A stretch of DNA of 38,962 nt from Lachnospiraceae bacterium (GTDB taxonomy: Bacteria; Bacillota; Clostridia; Lachnospirales; Lachnospiraceae). Position numbers and translations under genes: made by a program. Below, piece after piece: positions 33,174 to 38,962 of the stretch. Positions within the stretch are counted from its first letter, which is position 1; every line of letters starts with the position of its first letter. Under the pieces are notes generated by a model. It worked only from the letters and a program-made list of their open reading frames with translations, was not told the origin of the DNA and did not search any database. Location: positions 1-38,962 of the forward strand of contig JAAUZT010000016.1 of NCBI GenBank assembly GCA_014804485.1. Direction: 5' to 3'.

Positions 33174-34109
33174 ATGAAGAAGACTGCAGGGAGCGGCAAC
33201 GGGATACTGATCGGCTTTATTCTGTGGATAATGATTTACGGCATTGGAGGCGGCAGAGGAATTTTTTCCATGCAAAAAGAGAAAGCGCCGGACACGGAAG
33301 AGATATCTGCGGAGGGCGTGATTGTTATGGCTGGTTCTACCGCGATGGAGAAGCTTTCCGGTGCTTTGGCGGAGGGCTTCATGGCTGCTTATCCGAATAT
33401 AGCTGTTACTGTGGAATTCACGGGTTCGTCGGCGGGAATCGAATCTGTACTGGCCGGGCGCGCGGATATCGGTAATTCATCCAGAAGGCTGCGGGAGGAA
33501 GAGTGTAATGCGGGAGCTGTGGAACATGTGGCAGCGATTGACGGGATCGCGGTGATTACGCACCCTTCTAATGCAGTTGAGGGATTGACTATGGGGCAGC
33601 TAAGAGATATCTATACGGGCAGGATCAGAAACTGGCAGAAAGCGGGCGGCGCAGACGAAGCGATAGTGGTAGTGGGACGGGAAGCGGGAAGTGGTACACG
33701 GAGTGTCTTTGAGGAAATATTAGATATGCAGGATATCTGTACATACGCCAATGAAATGGACTCCTCCGGTGCGGTTATGGCGCGTGTCGCGGCGACTCCG
33801 GGAGCGATCGGTTATGTTTCGATAGACATACCGGACGATACAGTACGGATTCTGGCGTTGGACGGCCGATTGCCTACACGGGAAGAGATACAGGGTGGCG
33901 GATATCGGCTCAGCCGTCCTCTGATCATGGTGACCGACGGTGCGGTCTCGCAGCAGAGTGCGGGAGTGCGTGAGTTTTTTTCCTATATTCACTCAGAAGA
34001 GGGAAGGAAACTGATCGAGTCGGTCGGGCTGGCTGTACCGCCGTATGATATTGGCGATGAAGTCTTGTATCTTCATGACTGCGGCTTGGAATGCAGCGAT
34101 TTGCCATAA
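33174..34109 (+). CDS. pstS: Phosphate ABC transporter substrate-binding protein
   Basis: A 311-residue periplasmic-type binding protein. A hydrophobic N-terminal helix (residues about 10-27, ILIGFILWIMIYGIGGG) serves as signal or anchor. The core has MAGSTAMEKL, the FTGSSAGIESVLAGRADIGN block and REAGSGTRSVFE, which form the phosphate pocket in PstS. There is no lipobox Cys after the hydrophobic stretch, unlike most Gram-positive PstS lipoproteins, so it is likely membrane-anchored by the helix or secreted. The ribosome site is weak (GAAAGAAG). First gene of pstSCAB. Confidence 0.9.
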   Translation: MKKTAGSGNGILIGFILWIMIYGIGGGRGIFSMQKEKAPDTEEISAEGVIVMAGSTAMEKLSGALAEGFMAAYPNIAVTVEFTGSSAGIESVLAGRADIGNSSRRLREEECNAGAVEHVAAIDGIAVITHPSNAVEGLTMGQLRDIYTGRIRNWQKAGGADEAIVVVGREAGSGTRSVFEEILDMQDICTYANEMDSSGAVMARVAATPGAIGYVSIDIPDDTVRILALDGRLPTREEIQGGGYRLSRPLIMVTDGAVSQQSAGVREFFSYIHSEEGRKLIESVGLAVPPYDIGDEVLYLHDCGLECSDLP

Positions 34110-34149
34110 GATGATCAGGCACGGAGTTATGCGCAGAAAAGAGGGTTTT

Positions 34150-35106
34150 ATGAGACAGAGAATATATCGGGTGTTTTCGGATGGCACAGCCGATGAAAGG
34201 CGTAAGCATGCGGTGGAAAGTGTTGCGCAGGCAGTCTTTGCGGCATGTGCGTTCTGTTCGATATTTGCGGTTGCCGCTATCATGTTTTACATGGCGGCTA
34301 ATGGGCTGCCGGCGGTTTTTCGATTGGGCATCAGGGATATCTTATTCCATGCGGAGTGGAAACCGACTGCGGATGTACCGTCCTTTGGTATACTTTACAT
34401 CGTGCTGACGTCGGTCGTCGGCACGACAGCCGCCATTGTGATTGCGGTGCCGGTCGCATTACTCACGGCGGTTTTTATTGCGGAAATAGCGCCGGAGCGT
34501 CCGGCTGCAGTGGTGAGAGGAGCGGTGGAGTTATTGGCGGGAATTCCTTCGGTTATTTACGGATTGTTGGGATTAATGATCCTGAATCCTTTCATGTACA
34601 GGATAGAGCAGAACCTGTTTCGCGGCTCGGGAAGTCATCGGTTTACGGGCGGGGCTAATCTTTTAACGGCGGTACTGGTGCTGGCAATTATGATATTGCC
34701 GACGGTCATAAATATCAGTGAGGCGGCGATCCGTGCGGTGCCGATGCAGCTTAAGGCCTCATCTCTTGCGCTGGGAGCCTCCCCGGTGCAGACGATCTGT
34801 AAAGTAACCTTACCGGCGGCGAGATCCGGAATCGTCACGGCGGTGGTGCTGGGGGTCGGCAGGGCAATGGGGGAAGCCATGGCTGTCGGGCTGGTGTCGG
34901 GCGGCTCCGTGAACCTTCCGCTGCCTTTTTGCTCGGTCAGGTTTCTTACCACGGCGATTGTCAGTGAGATGGGATATGCCGGCGGATTGCACAGACAGGT
35001 ACTGTTTACGATCGGGCTGGTATTGTTTGCTTTCATTGTAGCGGTCAATGTGATATTAAATGGAATCTTTGCAAAAGGTGACGGGGAGGGAACCGGGAAA
35101 CCATGA
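34150..35106 (+). CDS. pstC: Phosphate ABC transporter permease PstC
   Basis: A 318-residue membrane permease with about six transmembrane helices. Family features are the early helix FAACAFCSIFAVAAIMFYM, the LLAGIPSVIYGLLGL motif and the EAA-type loop ALGASPVQTICKVTLPAA that contacts PstB. The start at 34150 is chosen with AGAGGG upstream; the frame opens 105 bp earlier inside pstS, where no ribosome site is seen. Overlaps pstA by 4 bp. Confidence 0.93.
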   Translation: MRQRIYRVFSDGTADERRKHAVESVAQAVFAACAFCSIFAVAAIMFYMAANGLPAVFRLGIRDILFHAEWKPTADVPSFGILYIVLTSVVGTTAAIVIAVPVALLTAVFIAEIAPERPAAVVRGAVELLAGIPSVIYGLLGLMILNPFMYRIEQNLFRGSGSHRFTGGANLLTAVLVLAIMILPTVINISEAAIRAVPMQLKASSLALGASPVQTICKVTLPAARSGIVTAVVLGVGRAMGEAMAVGLVSGGSVNLPLPFCSVRFLTTAIVSEMGYAGGLHRQVLFTIGLVLFAFIVAVNVILNGIFAKGDGEGTGKP

Positions 35107-35957
35107 GGGAGAGACGTCTTGCGGACATTTTTATACTGGGAATGATCTATCTGGCGGCATTTTTTTCCGTGATTCTGCTGGCGGGCATTATCGGCTATGT
35201 GTTTGTCAGAGGGATTCCCACTGTCGGCTGGTCTTTCTTAACTACGGTATCAAGCATTATAAGGGGAACCGTGGGGATTGCGGGTAATATCGTGAATACG
35301 CTTTATATCGTGGTGCTGACGCTTCTGATCGCAGTACCCGTTGGCATAGGAGCGGCGGTCTGGCTGAATGAATATGCAAGAAGGGGCAGGCTCGTTCGGT
35401 TAATTGAATTTGCTCTGGAAACGCTGGCGGGAATACCGTCTATTGTGTTCGGATTGTTCGGCATGATGTTTTTCGGGACGACATTGGGACTGGGATACTC
35501 GATTCTGACGGGAGCGTTGACGCTTACGATTATGGTACTGCCGTTAATTACGAGAAACACGCAGGAAGCATTGCGGGCGGTGCCGGACGGATATCGGGAA
35601 GGGGCACTCGGCATGGGCGCCGGCAAGTGGTACATGATACGTACGGTGCTGCTTCCCACTGCATCATCGGGCATTTTAACCGGAGTGGTTCTGGCGGTGG
35701 GACGGATCGTGGGTGAGTCGGCGGCGCTGCTTTTTACGGCAGGCAGTGGGTATCTGTTGCCACGAAGGGGAATGGGGTTGGTGCGGAAGATCATGGAGTC
35801 AGGCGGGACGCTTACCGTGCAGATGTATCTGAGTATGTCTAAGGGGCAGTATGATGCGGCCTTCGGCATTGCCGCAGTCCTGTTGTGCATTGTCATGCTG
35901 ATGAATCTTATAGTGAGTAGAATGTCGAGGTTTATGGTGCATTATGGCTGCCGTTAA
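35103..35957 (+). CDS. pstA: Phosphate ABC transporter permease PstA
   Basis: A 284-residue permease that pairs with PstC. It has the [20 protein letters not shown] motif (family version of the PstC segment) and the EAA loop [19 protein letters not shown]. About six transmembrane helices. ATGA overlap with pstC and a 14-bp overlap with pstB point to one transcript. Confidence 0.95.
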   Translation: MRERRLADIFILGMIYLAAFFSVILLAGIIGYVFVRGIPTVGWSFLTTVSSIIRGTVGIAGNIVNTLYIVVLTLLIAVPVGIGAAVWLNEYARRGRLVRLIEFALETLAGIPSIVFGLFGMMFFGTTLGLGYSILTGALTLTIMVLPLITRNTQEALRAVPDGYREGALGMGAGKWYMIRTVLLPTASSGILTGVVLAVGRIVGESAALLFTAGSGYLLPRRGMGLVRKIMESGGTLTVQMYLSMSKGQYDAAFGIAAVLLCIVMLMNLIVSRMSRFMVHYGCR

Positions 35958-36702
35958 GATCAGAACGGATCAATTAAACATATACTACGGAAGCAGTCAT
36001 GCGCTTCGGGATGTTTCCGTTGCACTTTATGCCGGGACGGTCACTGCGCTGATCGGGCCTTCCGGCTGCGGAAAGTCTACCTTTCTGAAAACGCTGAACA
36101 GAATGAATGATCTGATCGACAATGTGAAGATCGAGGGCAGCGTATATCTTGACGGGAAAGATATCTATGGGGCGGGAGTGGATGTGGAGAGGCTTCGCCG
36201 GAGAGTGGGGATGGTGTTCCAGCAGCCGAATCCTTTTCCCATGAGCGTCTATGACAATGTTGCCTACGGACCGAGGGTGCATGGGATCAGGGACAGAAAG
36301 CGGCTTGACGGGATTGTGGAGCGCAGTCTGCAGGAGGCAGCGGTATGGGAGGAGTTGAAAGACCGATTGGAGCGGCCGGCATTAGGATTATCAGGCGGAC
36401 AGCAGCAGAGATTGTGTATTGCCCGCGCACTGGCGGTGGAGCCGGAAGTGCTGCTTATGGATGAGCCGACTTCGGCGCTTGATCCGGTTTCAACCATGCG
36501 GGTAGAGCAGTTAATGCGTGATTTAAAGAAGCGGTATACGGTGGTGGTGGTGACACATAATATGCAGCAGGCGGCGCGGGTATCGGATCATACGGCCTTT
36601 TTCCTCGGAGGAGAGGTGGTAGAGTGCGCTCCGACCTATAAGATTTTCTCACATCCGGACGAGCGGCGGACGAGAGATTATATTGACGGGAGATTCGGAT
36701 AA
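35944..36702 (+). CDS. pstB: Phosphate ABC transporter ATPase PstB
   Basis: A 252-residue ABC ATPase: Walker [10 protein letters not shown] at 38-46, Q-loop in [13 protein letters not shown], signature LSGGQQQR, Walker [13 protein letters not shown] and the H-loop [13 protein letters not shown]. The PNPFPMS segment is specific to PstB. It energises phosphate import through PstCA. No phoU follows; the next gene is DUF975. Confidence 0.97.
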   Translation: MAAVKIRTDQLNIYYGSSHALRDVSVALYAGTVTALIGPSGCGKSTFLKTLNRMNDLIDNVKIEGSVYLDGKDIYGAGVDVERLRRRVGMVFQQPNPFPMSVYDNVAYGPRVHGIRDRKRLDGIVERSLQEAAVWEELKDRLERPALGLSGGQQQRLCIARALAVEPEVLLMDEPTSALDPVSTMRVEQLMRDLKKRYTVVVVTHNMQQAARVSDHTAFFLGGEVVECAPTYKIFSHPDERRTRDYIDGRFG

Positions 36703-36761
36703 CGCATTACTTCGTTTGACAGTTCTCTTTATCGAAAAGGAATGAGAAACCAACTTTCTTC

Positions 36762-36790
36762 TTGCATAATATAGGATAATATATTACTAT
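36762..36790 (+). promoter_or_regulatory. Promoter of the DUF975 gene
   Basis: TTGCAT (36762-36767), 17-bp spacer, TACTAT (36785-36790), with a start codon 57 bp downstream. Confidence 0.55.
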
Positions 36791-36846
36791 AGTACAGTGA
36801 CTTGAAGGTGAAATATATTTATATGAGGTGAGAGGAGAAGTTGTCA

Positions 36847-37806
36847 ATGTGGACAAGAGCGGAACTGAAAGATAACGCAAAGAGGTTTTTTAAATTCAAC
36901 TATTGGAAGATGGTGCTAGTTGCACTCGTGCTTACGATGGTAGGCGGAGGAGGAGCTTCTGCCAGCAGCAGTTATACGCGCAGAACATCGAGTGATTACA
37001 GATACGGTTCCATGTCCTCTGCGGAAATGATCGGCTTTATCGTTGGCTTTATGGTAGTGATGCTGGTAGTTATGGTGATCGGATTTGCGGTATCGGCATT
37101 TCTGTTGAATCCGCTTGTAGTCGGTGCGCAGCGTTTCTTTGTGGTCAGCCATTATCAGAAGGCGGAGCTTGGCGAATTGGGCTATGCTTTCTCCAATTCT
37201 TACATGAATGTGGTTAAGACCATGTTCTTAAAAGCATTATATGTTTTCTTATGGTCGTTACTGCTTGTGGTACCCGGTATCATCAAAGGGTATGAATACC
37301 GTATGATTCCTTATATATTGGCGGAAAATCCGGGGATTGATACCAAGGATGCTTTCGCTATGAGTAAGCAGATGATGGACGGCAATAAGTGGAATGCGTT
37401 CGTGCTTGATCTGTCGTTCATTGGCTGGAACATCTTAAGTTTGTTTACCTGCGGCATTCTGGCAATTTTCTACGTGAATCCGTATATTTATATGACCGAT
37501 GCAGAATTGTACGTGGCATTAAAAGAGATCACCTTCGGTAACGCGCCGACAGGGTATCAGAACGGAGCAGGATACCAGAACTATCAGCAAAACCAAGGTT
37601 TCCAGAATTATCAGGGATATCAGCCGAATCAGGGATATCAGGATTATCAGCCGAATCAGGGCTGGCAGAACAGTCAGGAATATCAGAATGTTCCGAATAA
37701 TCAGCAGGGGCAGAATTACCAGAGCGGTACAGGATATCAGGATATGAATCAGCAAAATGGCGGACAGTCCGATAATGGACAGCCGGATGATAATTTCCGG
37801 ATGTAA
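36847..37806 (+). CDS. DUF975 membrane protein with YQ-rich tail
   Basis: A 319-residue membrane protein. The N-terminus MWTRAELKDNAKRFFKFNYW and the DAFAMSKQMMDGNKWNAFVL motif identify DUF975, an integral membrane family with about four or five helices and unknown function. The C-terminal 85 residues are a low-complexity cytoplasmic or surface tail of YQ/NQG repeats (GYQNYQQNQGFQNYQGYQPN). The start at 36847 has AGGAG nine bases upstream; a TTG at 36841 is too close to it. It has its own promoter and terminator, so it is a single-gene unit. Confidence 0.9.
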   Translation: MWTRAELKDNAKRFFKFNYWKMVLVALVLTMVGGGGASASSSYTRRTSSDYRYGSMSSAEMIGFIVGFMVVMLVVMVIGFAVSAFLLNPLVVGAQRFFVVSHYQKAELGELGYAFSNSYMNVVKTMFLKALYVFLWSLLLVVPGIIKGYEYRMIPYILAENPGIDTKDAFAMSKQMMDGNKWNAFVLDLSFIGWNILSLFTCGILAIFYVNPYIYMTDAELYVALKEITFGNAPTGYQNGAGYQNYQQNQGFQNYQGYQPNQGYQDYQPNQGWQNSQEYQNVPNNQQGQNYQSGTGYQDMNQQNGGQSDNGQPDDNFRM

Positions 37807-37882
37807 TGTTATGATCGCGTACAGAGCGTAGTATGAAAAATGTGCATGTAATGCGCATAGTAATATAATAACGTATGTAACG

Positions 37883-37914
37883 AAAGGCTTTGCCATCAAC
37901 TGGCAGAGCTTTTT
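37883..37914 (+). terminator. Terminator after the DUF975 gene
   Basis: A 13-bp stem with two G-U pairs (37883-37895 with 37901-37913, 5-nt loop), the right arm ending in TTTTT. Confidence 0.88.
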
Positions 37915-38043
37915 GTTATGAACGGCCGTTTTTCTGTCATGAAAGGCAGCGGGAAGGCTCTTTTTTCCTTATGAAAACAGTAAAAATATCCGATAAATAT
38001 ATTGATAAAATGGATTTTACGCATGGAAGACAAGGAGGTTGCT

Positions 38044-38962
38044 ATGCAGATCAGAGCAAAAGCGAATGAGAATCAGATTATTAACACCGCCGGCGCAGCG
38101 AGGGAAAGAGCTGCACAGAGAGAAGGAAAACAGTTCGGTAAGAATGGCAGGAAAAGTATCTTTGCAGGCGATCTGGGAGTGCAGCAGGACAGGATCTCGC
38201 TGCGCAGACAGCGTGCCCAGAAGAAGGCGTTGAAGATTGTGGGCGATGCATGGAACGGCGATAAGAAGATTGATCAGAATATAATGGAGATCAGGGATAG
38301 GGTCGCGCAGCTAAATGCCGAAAAGAAGGAAAATCTTGGTATTATAGCAGAAGGAGAAGCGCAGAAGGAAGCGTTGCGGCAGCAATACGGAGTTGCCGCA
38401 GATTCACAGGAACAGAAGGAACTGGAACTGCTGGAGAGAGCAGCGGCTGCAGAGCGTGAGTGTAATTTTGATCTGTTGACGGAGGATGAGTGGAAACAGG
38501 TTAAAGAGTTAAAGCAGAGGCAACTCAGTGAGGAAGATCAGGAGCTGCTTCGTAAGAAGGCTCTGTCAGAGGACCCGGAATCCGGCGTAAGACTTACGGA
38601 TGAAGAAAAGGAAAGGGCCGCACAGCTGGAGGCAAGGGAGGACAGACTTACGGAATACCAGGAGCGTTGTCTTGCGATTGATAAGTTCCAGGGCACCTAT
38701 GAGATGAGAATCCAAAAGATCGATGCGGAACTTATGGGATGTCATGCGACGATTCGTGCGACCAGGCTGGAACGTCTGAAATATCATGCAATGGTGGATG
38801 CGCAGAAGCAGGCCGATGAAGTGATGGAAGCCGCCGGTAAGGAGATCCTTGGAATGATGATCGACGAGGCAAAAGAGCACGTGGACGAGGAGCTGGAAAA
38901 GCCTCGTGAGGAAGCGAAAGAGAAGGCGGAGGAGAAAGCCGAAGAAGAAGAGAAGATCGCGG
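38044..38962 (+). CDS. Long coiled-coil protein, 5' part (runs off the window)
   Basis: An open frame from the ATG at 38044 continues without a stop to the window end (306 codons seen). AAGGAGG lies 6 bases upstream. The product is cytoplasmic, with a basic opening (MQIRAKANENQIINTAG, REGKQFGKNGRKSIFAGDLG) followed by Glu/Lys/Gln-rich coiled coil. There is no signal peptide or named domain in the visible part. It belongs to the chromosome rather than the element. The 3' end and function cannot be judged here. Confidence 0.8.
   Translation, partial: MQIRAKANENQIINTAGAARERAAQREGKQFGKNGRKSIFAGDLGVQQDRISLRRQRAQKKALKIVGDAWNGDKKIDQNIMEIRDRVAQLNAEKKENLGIIAEGEAQKEALRQQYGVAADSQEQKELELLERAAAAERECNFDLLTEDEWKQVKELKQRQLSEEDQELLRKKALSEDPESGVRLTDEEKERAAQLEAREDRLTEYQERCLAIDKFQGTYEMRIQKIDAELMGCHATIRATRLERLKYHAMVDAQKQADEVMEAAGKEILGMMIDEAKEHVDEELEKPREEAKEKAEEKAEEEEKIA

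Noticed and set aside
34045..34149. N-terminal extension of PstC within pstS
   Set aside because: No ribosome site; the frame simply stays open inside pstS, and the usual PstC start is at 34150.

Overview
The window looks like a Lachnospiraceae (Clostridia) chromosome. This is inferred from strong AGGAGG-type ribosome binding sites, moderate GC, and several small protein families typical of that group (DUF6809-like, DUF5688, DUF932, DUF975). No tRNA, rRNA or CRISPR array was seen.

Layout. Bases 1-412 are the right end of one integrative element: the C-terminus of a Tn916-type tyrosine integrase, then a copy of the first 11 codons of a low-molecular-weight protein tyrosine phosphatase (LMW-PTP) gene. 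From about 413 to 32484 lies a second, complete element of about 32 kb in tandem with the first. It ends with an SF2 helicase, a Tn916-type excisionase and a Tn916-type integrase, and then supplies the first 11 codons of the intact LMW-PTP gene (32452-32907). The repeated 12-bp core (401-412 and 32473-32484) is exactly the four codons for the catalytic Cys-His-Gly-Asn of the phosphatase loop. Both elements therefore appear to integrate into the active-site codons of a housekeeping gene and rebuild its 5' end. Beyond 32.9 kb is ordinary chromosome: pstSCAB phosphate transport, a DUF975 membrane protein and the start of a long coiled-coil gene.

Cargo of the second element, left to right: an Rpn-family nuclease; two small proteins; an excisionase-like regulator; a primase-helicase; an XRE regulator; a nine-gene co-directional block (6687-16784); a five-gene block (17059-22066); DUF5688 and DUF932 proteins; a recombination pair (YqaJ-type exonuclease and Rad52-type annealing protein); a membrane microprotein; a 548-residue orphan on the minus strand; a 422-bp divergent spacer with three strong hairpins; and the helicase-xis-int module. 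No relaxase or type IV secretion gene was recognised, so the element is probably an integrative mobilizable or satellite element.

The best candidate for an undescribed system is 6687-16784. It encodes a HerA/DUF87-type ATPase with a Ser/Gly-rich linker, a small protein with a hydrophobic N-terminus, an unrecognised protein, a single-pass membrane protein with a large extracellular beta domain, a dynamin-like GTPase with an N-terminal zinc ribbon, a full-length LpxD-like acyltransferase, two coiled-coil proteins, and a WYL-domain regulator of the kind linked to phage-defence loci. A second unusual block follows: four divergent members of one unnamed family (A1-B1-B2-[GTPase]-A2) around a YeeP/Era-type GTPase with a glycine-rich hydrophobic tail. 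The two blocks are separated by a terminator. Both pair a GTPase with membrane-interacting partners, which fits a membrane-directed conflict or defence function, but that is inference.
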